A stretch of DNA of 64,000 bases from Sycobia sp. Sy_11 (lineage: Eukaryota > Arthropoda > Insecta > Hymenoptera > Epichrysomallidae). Shown piece after piece: positions 27,420 through 38,705 of this stretch. The notes under the pieces were generated by a model. That model saw nothing but the letters and a program-made list of their open reading frames with translations. It did not search any database and was not told where the DNA came from. The stretch covers positions 198,501 through 262,500 of the forward strand of contig JACCIC010000039.1 in assembly GCA_018907035.1 (NCBI GenBank). Direction: 5' to 3'. Made by a program: the position numbers and the translations under genes. Every line of letters starts with the position of its first letter. Positions within the stretch are counted from its first letter, which is position 1.

Positions 27420-28770
27420 TATGCTCGACGCCCCCTTCCCCCTCCCTCTGCCCTTCCAACCCGATACTTCGGCCGCGACGATCTTTTCTCGTTAACTGAA
27501 ACATAGACCGCGTCCGCTGTATGTACATGTAGAATAGAAAACACTATGAATATGAATAGAGGGGAATAGTCCATGAGTATAGAGGGGAAAATAACATGAA
27601 TATGAATAGCTCGAGGCGGGATGGAGTTTTGGCGGGGGGGGGGGTTGTTGGAGTTACGGGATTCAATGGAATTCCGTAATATCGCTAAGACAGATAACAG
27701 TGAGCGCGGGCTTCGAGGGGCGGCCGGGGTTGGGGGGGAGCTCGAGACTCCGCGTACAGTTTACGAAATTATTATTTAAAACAATCTCGTATATTTCCTT
27801 ATACAATAAACGACACTGAATATTTACACGAATGCCGGATACAGAAACGCTCCAGCCGCGAAACTACGACGCAGTACTGCGTCGATGATGAAAAGTAGAA
27901 AAAAAAAACAGCGATTGTATCGATTCCGTGAGGAAAAACGAACAGGGCCAATCTCCACTCCCCCCCCCCATTCCCGAAGCGCGCTCCGCGCATAATTGAA
28001 CGAAACAATTGCGCGAATGCTAAGTTCGATATTGATGCGCGCGGCGCGCCTAGTCAATGTACACGCGCCGGGGTGGCTATGCATGACGCGCGGCGCACCG
28101 GCGACGGGTCGTCTGTTGGCGAGGGGGTGAGTGGGGCGGGGGAGGGGGGACGAGCGAGGTCGGACAATGCGCGCCGCGAATCGTGTATTTGACGCGAGCG
28201 CGTACCTTCCTCCCCTCCGCCCCCCTCCCGGCCACCTCATCGCCCCGTCAACGGGCGGCCGTCTCTCTGTTTATCCACAACTAATCAAAGCTCCGAAGGG
28301 AGGGAAAGCTATGCGGGTCTCCGGGCTCCCGTCTCCCCGTCCCTCGTCGGTGTGCACGCGCTCCCGGCCTCGCGGGTTCGTCGATCTATCCCTCACCCTC
28401 CTGGCCGTTAAGGGGGTGGGGTTTTTTTTTATTTATCCTATATCACAGGCGCCCCTTTAATGGCTCGCGGGGTCGGGCTTAGCGTACGAACCCCTCCCCC
28501 CCTCGCCCCTTTCCGCCCGCGGTTCGCTGCTTTTTTTTCCTTCTTTCTTTCGTTCTTTTTCTTTTTTTTTACCGCAGTTGGTCATCTTTCTTGTCCCCCT
28601 CCCAGTGCTCGGACCCGGCCGAGAGTGCGTCCGACGCGGTTTACGCTCCATATCCGCGCGCATAGATCAGCCGCGTAATGACCGCTGCCGAAATCTCGGG
28701 GCTTTTTGCCGAGGGCGGAAAAGGGATTTTATAAGGCGCGTGGGGGCCATTCCGTTAGCGGGCGCTTGTA
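27420..28770. other. GC-rich intronic island
   Basis: This island of about 1.3 kb has G runs (27632-27643), a quadruplex motif, C-rich blocks and many CpG and GCGC words around 28035-28110. It is the longest such block inside the gene body. No splice-bounded coding piece was recognised. Confidence 0.4.
28123..28149 (+). other. G-quadruplex motif in GC-rich intronic island
   Basis: Four G runs of 5, 4, 5 and 6 with short loops (GTGAGT is split as TGAGT, C and A) lie inside the island at 27980-28670, which also has C-rich stretches. Confidence 0.6.
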
Positions 28771-28820
28771 TGTGTATATGTGCTTATGTATGTGTGTCTA
28801 TGTGAGGTGAAAGCTTCGAA

Positions 28821-28827
<7 letters not shown>

Positions 28828-28869
<42 letters not shown>
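28828..28869. repeat. (GA)n microsatellite
   Basis: About 20 pure units at the edge of a GC-rich island. Confidence 0.95.
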
Positions 28870-28872
<3 letters not shown>

Positions 28873-30202
28873 TAATGGAGCTGCGGTAGAAAAACAGCGG
28901 TGAGCGCTCTCTGTTATCGGCGATTTTTGCTAAAAAAATTTAGCCGGTATCTCTTGTCATATATATATAGAATAGCAGCAGCCTCGCGGTCAGGCGCAAT
29001 ATATGCACGAATATAAATAAATTTTTTCTCTACCTCTCATACTCATACACGTTCTCACTTATACGAGCAGGTCTCACAGAGTGGGTCACTCCCACCTTTG
29101 CAGTATGGGAGCCTCACAAAGTCGTACTATAAAGGAATTCGTTCTTTCTTTACTTGCTGACGTAATTTTGTACTGGGCTTCCTTCCTATACTTTTAATCA
29201 ATATAAAATTTTAATCAACGAATTATCATTTCATTATCAATTACGGTGGTAATTGTAAAGTTTTAATGGAAAAGTTTCACAATAACTCACAGTACATGAA
29301 AATGAAAAAAAAATTGTTTGTGTAATAAATGTAAAAAATAACATGGAAAAAATTGTCTATTTGAGTATCGAATAAAAATTTATAATATTATACTATTTTG
29401 CATTATGAGTGACTTCGGAAGAAACAAGGTTACAACGAGGCGTCTATTCATTATCATTATCATAATTTTATTTTTAACTTTATATTATTTTCCATCAGCT
29501 TAAAGGTTAGCATCGATTTCTTATAGATGCTATGTAATTTAGTCATCAAAAAGTCATAAAAAAAAATTAATAATAGGAAATTTCATTGAATTTTATCTGG
29601 CAGGTATATTTATTTTTTCGGAACTGATCGTGTTCTTGCTGTATTCTGTAATCCGTTCTTTAGTGGTAATTACGATTCTAACTGCAGTTATCCCACCGAT
29701 CATATTTTTTATGGAAGTATTGGTTACTTCGAATTCTTGCCATAACAGTTTGCAGTCTATCGCCCATTTAGTCCGTAGATACATACTACGCGATATCAGA
29801 GAGACACTTTCGAGTCACTGTCAGCTTCTTCAAAATCTATAAGACGAGAACAATATTTGCATTACGGGCTTTGGGAGAGAGCGATTTGAAATTAACAAAT
29901 CGAATTCTACTTCGGATCTCTGCTTTCAAAGCCTATAATTGCAATGGACTCTTTTCTATTTTTAATTATGTATATTTTATCATCGCAGCACACCACGAAA
30001 TTACGAGTTTATATTAACGATCGATTAAGAATTTTCAACTTATTTTTAAATGTCCTGAATAGCTTATGAAAAACAGCCTATCGAATTCTTGAGAACGAAT
30101 TCATGTCCCATACTACCTTAAACATTCATTTGGTGTTTATACGTAGTATTTCGAATGCGTTAATTATTTCATTATTGATGCACGGCCTTCAAAAATCTTT
30201 AA

Positions 30203-30225
30203 TATAATAATAATAATAATAATAA
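30203..30225. repeat. (TAA)n trinucleotide repeat
   Basis: About seven ATA/TAA units. Confidence 0.88.
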
Positions 30226-32264
30226 GACGTTACCTGTCGCTTAGTCTCTCGGCGATCTCAATATGTAAGCTTTTATTATAAATTCAAACTTGTACAATAT
30301 CTTCCGCTAGCTTCGCATGCCATTAACGTAACCGTGGCAATCGATTCAAATAAAAGCAATGCTCTTTCATTGTGCATTCGAGGCTTCGTGAACTATCTTC
30401 GTCCAATCGTGCTCTTCTGTCGACTTCCCTGGCGTCTTGATTCTTGTCAGTATCCTCTCACGATGATCTAAGACTCTTTAGCTTGACGAAAAACCGTTAT
30501 TTTTTGACCCGTCCATACTCGCTTAATGCACTGGTCGAGAAGTCAATTTTTCCCGCATATCGACTTGTATTATTATTCCGGTCGATTTTTTTTTTTTTTT
30601 GTTGGTCTTACAAAGGGAGCTCGTACCGAGGATTCAGAAGCGTTGCCCTACTTTTCCACCTTATCTCGATGAAAAAACCGAACATATCGCCGCAATGTAT
30701 CGCGGCCACGACATCCTCTCGAGCTCGATAACAGCCACACATCTATATCGTGTCTTCTGCTTTCTTAAATCCTTCGCGACTTCCTTACTCGAGCGGCTCC
30801 TATCACACTCTCTCAGTCTCTCTCTGCCTTGTTTTAATAATAACAATAAAATTCTCTCTCATTTGCCGCTTTAGCTATCTGCGCATTTTTGCGCGTGTTT
30901 CTCCCGTCAATATTTTCGAATACCATCAATTCCAAGCGGCTCAATTCCAGTAATTCGAGGCAGGATGATTCGAATAACTATCGTACCGCGTCTGTTTGAA
31001 CGGCCGAATGTTTCCGAGCCTGTAATTTAAATACGCGGTAATTGATTTACGATCGAAATGGGCTAAACGCGCTCCGTTACGTAGAGGATTTGCAACGAGT
31101 GGTCAATTGAAAAAATCGTTCTGATTATTACAAATTAAAATTATAACAATGAATATTATATACTCTGAGGTATTATGGATTGGGCCGGCATGAAAGCCCA
31201 TCGGTCTTCGGGTTTTTCATTAAACAACAAAACAAGAAACAACAAATTTTCATAGTAATTGACTAGGTCGAAACCGATAGGCAGGATGCTAATATTCGAA
31301 TTTTTTTAGTTCTCTTTATTTATTTTTATCTTAGGAATTTTGTGACGTCGCAAATCTGCGCTCGATTACTGCGAGTGCGAACAATTTAGTTGAACCCCGG
31401 ATATGGGCACCGATCGAATTGAATACTCAAGCTCGTGCACGACTATGGGCGATAGATCGTGTTATCTCGTATTTTGTCTTAAGATAGTTGTTGTAGTTCA
31501 GATTGATAGAGCGGAAACAAATAAACGTAAATGACAATTATAATACGTATATATACTCGGGGAATCAATTCTTACCTGTGCCTGAAAAATACATTAATTG
31601 TACCTGAAAATGATATATTCTATCATTACTATAGTCCATTGGGATTTAGACTCCTTAATTTTAGATTAAACAAAATGAACTAATATCGAATATTAAGTTC
31701 TACTGTTCTTCGGTTTGTATTAAAAGTTTTTTATAAATGACGCCCTGCTTATTTCGTACTTATAATTTGTCACCTTCAATATAATGTATACAAAAACTAT
31801 TAGTTAATAAATTACTCTATCGGAGAATGCTTTAATTGTATCTATATCAAAAACTTATTTACAAAGAAAAATTGACCAGTTTAGATTTCGAGATATGCGG
31901 TATCTTTTTTTACCATATATAAAACTCATAAATCAATTCCAACTCTCAGAGTGAATTTTACTATGCGTATTTGTAATAAATATTCATACTTATCTGTGAA
32001 TAATTTACATTATTCTAAAATCAGTGAACAGATAGGTATACACAGATATGTTTATATAATTTAACTGTTCTCCAAGTAAGAGATGTCAGTTCATGGCCTC
32101 TCGACGAGCAGCAGAAGATTGATAGGAACTTAAACCTCATTTCTTTATATTTATTTTACATAAGTATAAGTTTTCCTTCATCTGTGATCTATACTTGAGT
32201 AATTTTCCCCGCGTTTCCTATTACACGTCTACAACTGCCATTATATTCGTACACGGGGTTGTCC

Positions 32265-32326
32265 AGTCCAACAATTGACAAACATTTTTATCGCTACCAC
32301 AGTAATTCTAAATTAATGTAATTAAA
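32265..32326. repeat. Fragment related to the 22427 hairpin repeat
   Basis: ACATTTTTATCGCTACCACAGT, followed after a few bases by TAAATTAATGTAATT, matches the order and wording of 22445-22490 (TATTTTTGTCGCTGTTACAGT then TAAATTAATGTAATT). It lies about 110 bp upstream of a dpr exon acceptor. No inverted partner is visible. Confidence 0.4.
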
Positions 32327-32434
32327 AAAATCCGAGTTTAATTATAACGACCTTAATCCCCCCCCCCCCAAAAAAACAAAATCAAATTAACGCACGATCT
32401 AAATACGTTTTTTCTTGTCTATGCGCTGCCGCAG

Positions 32435-32603
32435 GAGATCAATTACGACAGCCCGAGGGGCGGAGTCTCGGTGATCACGGAGAAGGGCGAGCAGACGACC
32501 TCGTACCTCCTGATACAGCGAGCCCAGCCGGCGGACAGCGGAAAGTATACCTGCCATCCGAGCAACGCTAATACCAAGAGCGTCTCGGTCCACGTGCTAA
32601 ATG
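32435..32603 (+). CDS. dpr: Dpr-family Ig protein, exon completing Ig2
   Basis: The exon encodes residues 114-169 and supplies the second half of Ig2: EINYDSPRGGVSV, ITEKGEQTTSYLLIQRA, then ADSGKYTC with Cys153 pairing with Cys94, then HPSNANTKS and VHVLN. These are textbook Dpr Ig2 blocks. The acceptor is GCTGCCGCAG (ends 32434). The preceding junction is phase 0, giving NKE|EIN. Length is 169 bp, leaving in phase 1. The donor GTAAGT at 32604 is perfect, and a 36-bp (CT)n tract starts only five bases inside the intron. Reading on past the donor would stay open to 32812, giving a Ser-Leu repeat tail, so an unspliced message would lose the normal C-terminus. Confidence 0.96.

Positions 32604-32608
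<5 letters not shown>

Positions 32609-32644
<36 letters not shown>
32609..32644. repeat. (CT)n microsatellite directly at a splice donor
   Basis: About 18 pure units starting at intron position 6, immediately after GTAAG of the dpr donor. Confidence 0.95.
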
Positions 32645-32647
<3 letters not shown>

Positions 32648-32849
32648 CTCGATCTCCCTGGTCGCTCCCAAAAAGCTTCCAATTATTTTACTCAGTACCT
32701 TCCCAGCTGCGAGGGCTCCTCTGCTTCCAACGACCCTCTCACCCTCACCTCGCTTAGCTCACGGCACCGCGATAGCAATTATTACACCCTGAGTCCCTTT
32801 AATAAGTCCTGACCAGGTCGTCGACATCTCTCTTCCACTTCGTCCCTCC

Positions 32850-32850
<1 letters not shown>

Positions 32851-32891
<41 letters not shown>

Positions 32892-32910
32892 TATGTATAT
32901 ATATATATAC
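32851..32910. repeat. (TA)n microsatellite, compound
   Basis: Two TA tracts separated by CTATG, 250 bp after a dpr exon. Confidence 0.94.
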
Positions 32911-33066
32911 TTTCTTGCCCTTCTTGCACCTACAATTTGCCATGTCTCCACGGGGTAGAGGACCCGGGGGTGCGCCGGGGTGCCATTGTTTTACGAGGAA
33001 ATGATAAACTGCGATTGCCCGTTAAGACTCGAGCTTTTTCATTTCCTCCGTTTGCCTCCTTCGTGT

Positions 33067-33097
33067 CCCTTCCCCATCCCCCTCACTCCCCTCCCCC
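33067..33097 (-). other. G-quadruplex motif on the minus strand
   Basis: Five C runs (CCC, CCCC, CCCCC, CCCC, CCCCC) with loops of one to five bases on the + strand, 460 bp after a dpr exon. In the transcript this would be C-rich; the quadruplex would be on the template strand. Confidence 0.5.
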
Positions 33098-33202
33098 ATC
33101 TAGACAATCTCTATCCTTTTATTTTGTCCTCCTCTGCCTCGCTTTACTGCCTCCTCGAGCTCGTCTTTCACTTTATTCTTTCCCTTTTTCTTATCTTCTT
33201 TT

Positions 33203-33257
33203 TTTGGGTTGTTTTTTTTGTTTTTTTGTTTGTTTGTTTGTTTGTTTTTTTTTTGTT
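33203..33257. repeat. T-rich (TTTG)n tract
   Basis: Poly(T) with regular G interruptions, including five TTTG units. Confidence 0.85.
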
Positions 33258-34277
33258 AAACGAACTATCGTAGTTTCCACGGTACTTGGGGTGCAAAATA
33301 GAGGATCCCTATTACACAGTTAAAGTTATGCCGATTTAATGATCCGCGCTCTTACTTATTTACCGGTGAACGGCGGCACTACTGTTTATTTTACGTTTGG
33401 CAATTTGAATAATTGCACGGCATACATTTCGAATAAAATCCAGTCCCCCTGATTATCCAGCGCGTAAAACCTACGGGATTTTATTTCGTTCAATTATTTA
33501 CTTTGCTTTAAGCTCTGTAAAATAAATTAAAAACACTTTCCGGCTCTCGTTCTATTCCATATTTCAGCCAAATTCGTCATGTTGATTTTTTCATTTATTT
33601 AAGAAAAAGAAAAAACAGCGGAAAATTTTTAACTGAAGCAATTTCATTGTTTGCATATTTAATATAATTTTTTGCCGATAACATTCAACATTGAATTTGT
33701 GACTGCGAGATAAGTGAAGTGGAGAATTCTTCCCTGCAAAATTATTTTAGTTCTTCTGATAACTAATCTAACATTCAAAGATGTTCGAATACATATTATA
33801 CTGTTTAATAAGTTTCCCTCATATCGAAAGATTACACCGTTATTTTACCAAATACACAAAATCTACTCCCTTCATCAGTTACAGAGGCATTCCTTACTGT
33901 CTTGTCCAAATCTACTTTTAATAATTCCACCGGGATATTTTATAAATAACTTTTAAATTATTTATCGTTACAGCATCATTAAAAATTTTTTTCCTCCCCA
34001 GGAATATTAAATATTGAACGGGTCATTAAAGATTTATAGTTGAAATCAATACGATGGAAAAAAAAAGAATTATAGCACCTTTCTTTTTGCGCGTTCGACC
34101 ATCCCGACTGATTACGAGTGCAATAACTTGAGAGCTAATAAAAATTTACGTTTTCTGCTCGATAAACTATATTTTATAGTTTTTTATTAGAGTTATAGGG
34201 ACTGCATCATACTTCCGAATCGTGCGCGGAAAACAAAAGTATTAAGAAACCCTTGGATAATGTATTTTTCAGTGGTT

Positions 34278-34279
<2 letters not shown>

Positions 34280-34319
<40 letters not shown>
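34280..34319. repeat. (TA)n microsatellite
   Basis: About 20 pure units. Confidence 0.95.
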
Positions 34320-34321
<2 letters not shown>

Positions 34322-35999
34322 CTTCACCCTCGGCCAATGTTCAAATATCAATCTTAAAAGGACCAACATAGGGTTGATAAGAAAAACGAAGGATGAAGCT
34401 TTCTTTCCCTCGCTACCCCTCACTCTCTCTCTCTCTTTTTAACGTAGTGCGCGGCATTCAATTGTATATATAGCCGAAAACAATCGAGGCAGGGTGGCCT
34501 TTGTGCAGAATTTCAATACCGCTCGGAACGACGCCCGTCTCGCGCTCACGTCCTACAAGGCAGGGAGCAGGGCTGGCGGGAGGGGGGGGGAGAAAAAGGT
34601 CGCATAGAAGGAAGGATTCAGAGGGATAGAGAAGGAAATGTATGAAAGACAGCGTGGGCGAGAAAGGACCGTGAAGGAGGGGGGGGGGTGGCGACCCATC
34701 CCGCCCCGTGTTATTCGATAGAGAACCATTAGTCCTCCGGGATTTCCCGGGACACTTGTCTCGGGGCGAAAAGAGTCCGTGTGTATGTACCTTTTGAGAT
34801 ATTGTGTTCCGCCGGCCCCCGCTCCCTTTGAAAAATGTCTCGTCCGGGCTCGGCCGTTCGCTTATCCAGCTCTGTGCAAGTAGTTGGGGGGGGGGGTTTA
34901 AAAAATATACAACTTAACCACTGTGATCCGCCCGAATCGACCTAAATTCGGACAAAAGTCCGCGCCGGCCTAACGGAATAGGGGCTGTTTAAATCTTTTC
35001 GGGGGTGACTTTCATTCAGAAGACTTGAGATGTGGTTTTTTTTCTATTTATTCTGTGTTATTTTCTTGAAACAACGACAAAAGGTTCGATTCATGGGAAA
35101 TACTTAATAAAAATAACGAGTATGGTTTCATTTTTTGTCGAACGTTTTTTTTTCTTCAAAAATTTTGATCATTGATTATTAAAGTAGAGAGAGAGAAATG
35201 TTGAAATCGGTTTTTTCTACATAACTTTTATTGTAGGTAATGTATAAAATCAATTTCAAGAAGCAATGAGACCAAGTATTTTCAACAATTTTTACTTGTT
35301 TCAATTCCAATTTGTCATTCTATATTGCCAATCAAGCTTTTGAAATGTTCTCGACTGGAAGTGCATAATCCTCTGCTTTTCGATAGAATTGAAGTTATGT
35401 AAAAATACAAGGTAATTTTTTTTCACACAACTATTGACTCATTTTAACTGAAATACTTTAATGTCTGGCACGTTCTCTTTAAAATGTCTCCGAGTATGTT
35501 TGAACATGTTTTTCTTTTCTCGTCGAAATATCATAATTTGAAATTCTTGTTTCTATCCTGTATTAAGAATCCGGGATGCAAGATTGACGAGATTTCCGAG
35601 CTTAAAATTTTAATTTGGCCTTGGCTAAGACAACAGAGACGTTGGCATTTTAGTAGCCATTATGATTACAATGATGAGTTTTCGTAGCGGTAGCTCATAG
35701 TTTTTAGTTTCGACGCGCGTAAGTAAGCGGAAAATGAAATTTACAATATCGTATTTGGACGCAAACGCAAATCGGTTAAATTACGACTTTCAGCCCAGTT
35801 CTGCTCGAAGAAACGGCGCCTTCTTACACAATTCGATAAAGCACATCTCGCAAACTGAAGACGATCCACTACGAGCACATTCGGATTCTACGCACGAAAA
35901 TCCTTGGCAAAAGTATATGTGTTCAAGTTTCTCGTACTTTATCACTGTTGTCGTGTATAATCTACCCTTATTTCACGCGGGAGATTTCCGCGATAATAG

Positions 36000-36003
<4 letters not shown>

Positions 36004-36036
<33 letters not shown>
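36004..36036. repeat. (GA)n microsatellite
   Basis: About 16 pure units; a (CT)n tract follows about 170 bp later. Confidence 0.95.
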
Positions 36037-36039
<3 letters not shown>

Positions 36040-36204
36040 GATAACACAGGAGCCGCGCGATCGCACGGCCTATTTGCCATTATACTCCGCGGGATAATAA
36101 CATAACGACGGGCGCAGCGTGTTATCCTCGCGCTGAGTGATCGCCGCGCCGGGCGTGTTCGCTTTTATCTATTAGGGCGGGGCTGGCGAAATTGCTCTCT
36201 CTTC

Positions 36205-36226
36205 CTCTCTCTCTCTCTCTCTCTCT
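36205..36226. repeat. (CT)n microsatellite
   Basis: About 11 units. With the (GA)n at 36004 it could form an intramolecular stem. Confidence 0.9.
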
Positions 36227-37250
36227 CCCTACCGCTCTTTATTTATATAAATGAATCTATCTCTATTTGGGTAAATAGATTTCAGTTCTGCCTTTCTGTT
36301 TTCTTTAACACACACTTTTTTTACACACACACAAACACATAGTATCAATTTTATTTCACTATTTCATTTTCTTTTACTTTTTAATGCTTTTTTATTTTAC
36401 TTTATTCTCTTGATTAATTTTTTGCGGATCGCTATTACGATGTTGTATTTACGCGTATGTAGGTGATCTCCAAAATCGCTTAGAATTTATAGTCTTTGGA
36501 TTCACAAATGTATTCATCTCTTCTAATCATTCACTCTCCGTTTCTCTCTCACTTCCACTCTCGCCGTTTTCGCCAGCGCAAAAATAAGAGATCGCGCGCT
36601 CTTGGGAGGTGGCGAGGATCGCGCGCGGGGGGGGGGGCTAGAATCCCCGCGCGTAGCAGGGGACAGAAACGTTGTTTGCGCGCAATTACATTACTACCCC
36701 CTCCCCCATCGCCCCACCCGTTCGACCGACCCCGCGCTCTGCTTCACGGTACACGCGTTCGGCTAAATTCGAAGCTCGCTTTTAATACATTATGCAGCAG
36801 CGTCGCGCCGGGTGGGCGGGGGAGGTGGGCGGTGCGGGTAATTTCATCGGATCTCCATGAAATTGCAGCGGCGCGCTGCCTCGCCTCGCCCTCCACCACC
36901 CGGCTCCCCCGCGTATATAAAACGCAGGGCGCCTGTTTACGGCGTAAGGGCCGGATAAATAAACCGGGGTAAAGTTCTCGGGGTGGAACCGTCCCCCGGC
37001 CGTCTCCCCGTTCGCCTCTTTGGCTTTTCCCCGGGTCAAATGGAGCGCAGGCGATGGAATTAAGACGCGCGACGCGCGACCTCTCGCAGCTTCTCCCGTA
37101 TACACGTATATTCCGGCCGCCTCGGCGCGCGCGCGGCGTCGGCAGCAGCCGAGGGGTGAAGAAGGAGACCGCGTATTTTATCTCTCGAAGCGCAGCGGGG
37201 ACGGATAATAGGGGTCGCGGGCGGCGAGAGGAGGATGAGAGGCAGCAGCA

Positions 37251-37272
37251 GAGAGAGAGAGAGAGAGAGAGG
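37251..37272. repeat. (GA)n microsatellite
   Basis: About 11 units after a CAG-type run. Confidence 0.9.
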
Positions 37273-37445
37273 AGCAGACTTTCAAGGAATTTTTCACGGC
37301 CGCGCCCCGCGAGCGAGCGCTGGCAATGAATAAAAATATGTATTTTTATCCCGAAATGTCGGGGCAGTGGATGTTGGAGGCAGTTGCGTGGAAAACTGGG
37401 ATTCGCGAGGCCATGTTATCCAATTTCTTTGCTCCGTTTCCTTTA

Positions 37446-37468
37446 TCTCTCTCTCTCTCTCTCTCTCT
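37446..37468. repeat. (CT)n microsatellite
   Basis: About 11 units, 175 bp after a (GA)n tract of similar size. Confidence 0.9.
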
Positions 37469-38213
37469 TTCTGCCTCTTTCCACCTCTCGTACGTTTTTC
37501 CCTCGTCCTCGCTGTCCGTCTCCTTCTCTCGCCGAAAGGCGAGGAGTTCGAGATGCAGCCGCAAAAGGCGCCGTGGGAGCACCGTAGGGGCTACAAGACG
37601 TTGCGCGAATCCATCTTAATATCCGTCCCAGGGATCACGAGTAGTATAGCCCCGAAGAAGGTTGTACGGGGGAGTGGCAGGTGAGAGAGGGGATGGGGGT
37701 AAATCCTCGTAAAAGAAACCGTCTAATATTTCCCCGATCCTCTTGCCGTTATTGACTGACTACGGTGCGGACAAAGCCGATAACCCGTGCGAGCTCCGAT
37801 CGCTTCTTTCCCCGTATTCGCCGAAGGGCGCATGGTCGGCGGGGGGGGGGGAGAGTGAAGATTGCGGCGGGATAGGGGGAGTAATCGCGAGTCTAAAATT
37901 CAGGGGGAGGGGAGGGAGGGCAGATCCTCACTCGGCTGGGACAGAGAGGTTGAAGCGAGCTGAGGAGCTCGCGGCATAAACTGGGTTTAAAATTTAATTT
38001 CGGTCGTGCATTATCAACGAGGCGTCGCGGCGGTATAATTTGCGGCGCGCGTCGGTAAATCGGCGGCGTCAACGACGACGACGACGACGGCCCCCGTCGA
38101 TTATTAATTCACGCAATAAGGCGAGGGCGATTATCCGAGGCGCTCGCGGCGCGGCTCGTAGTCGCTTACATTTGAGCAGGGTGGTAAATCCGATACTTTA
38201 TTGGGCGCGCGGG

Positions 38214-38217
<4 letters not shown>

Positions 38218-38268
<51 letters not shown>
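38218..38268. repeat. (GA)n microsatellite
   Basis: About 25 nearly pure units ending a GC-rich block. Confidence 0.95.
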
Positions 38269-38271
<3 letters not shown>

Positions 38272-38536
38272 TTGTCTGGCTTTCTGTTGTCGATATAAAA
38301 CATATACCTACTTACTAATACGAAGAATACGTATAATCGAATTTTTTTTTCACGGTTCGGACATTACTCGAGATCAAAGGGCAAGAATTGTTTCGGACGA
38401 CGTCACCCACTATGTCAGAATTCGCTGGTAATTCAGTCTCCGATAATCGGTTTCATAACTTCTGATCATTTTCGATAAAGTTCATTTTCGAATTATTTAT
38501 ATATATCAAATTTTTTGAGTTACTGTACCGACGTGC

Positions 38537-38705
38537 AAATCACGGATAAAGTGTCCAAAAGATTCCACTTTCATATTGATTTCTATTCCCAAAAAATGGA
38601 ATTGCGAAAATTTTTTTCAACGAAGGTAGGCATGTACGTAATTAAAAAAAAAAAAAGGATCGCTACATAAAAGTGGAGCTTGATATTTATTTTTATCCGT
38701 GATTT
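38537..38705. repeat. Nested inverted repeat (about 170 bp hairpin)
   Basis: AAATCACGGATAAA (38537-38550) is complementary to TTTATCCGTGATTT (38692-38705). Inside it, TCCACTTT (about 38564-38571) pairs with AAAGTGGA (about 38670-38677), keeping the nested order. A degraded miniature transposon is the simplest reading. Confidence 0.5.

Larger units (their letters stand above)
21514..32434 (+). other. dpr intron, 10.9 kb
   Basis: This phase 0 intron runs from a weak donor GTATTG to acceptor GCTGCCGCAG. It holds (CA/CG)n and (TA)n tracts within 125 bp of the donor, a 108-bp hairpin repeat at 22427-22534, a GC-rich island at 23600-24120 with a G-quadruplex motif, a (TG)n tract at about 25382, another GC-rich island at 27420-28770 with a second G-quadruplex motif, (GA)n at 28828, and a fragment related to the fold-back elements near 32265. 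No exon-like sequence was recognised. Confidence 0.88.
36580..38220. other. GC-rich intronic block with GA and CT tracts
   Basis: High-GC sequence with CpG-rich words, G runs at 36627 and 37840, (GA)n at 37251, (CT)n at 37446 and a (GAC)-type run near 38070-38090. Overlapping open frames on both strands are low-complexity Arg/Pro/Ser and are not taken as genes. Confidence 0.4.

Noticed and set aside
29593..29842. Overlapping small frames on both strands, considered as a transposase remnant
   Set aside because: No catalytic motif or repeat ends could be seen.
31160..31260. GGGCCGGCATGAAAGCCC hairpin-like block, considered as a transposon or RNA end
   Set aside because: Short stem only, no partner repeat or family match.
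35080..35095. GGTTCGATTC, tRNA B-box-like word
   Set aside because: No A box at the required distance upstream and no cloverleaf-compatible arms.
35734..36105. 123-codon open frame
   Set aside because: Runs into a GA microsatellite (Arg-Glu repeat), and the upstream part has no recognisable domain.
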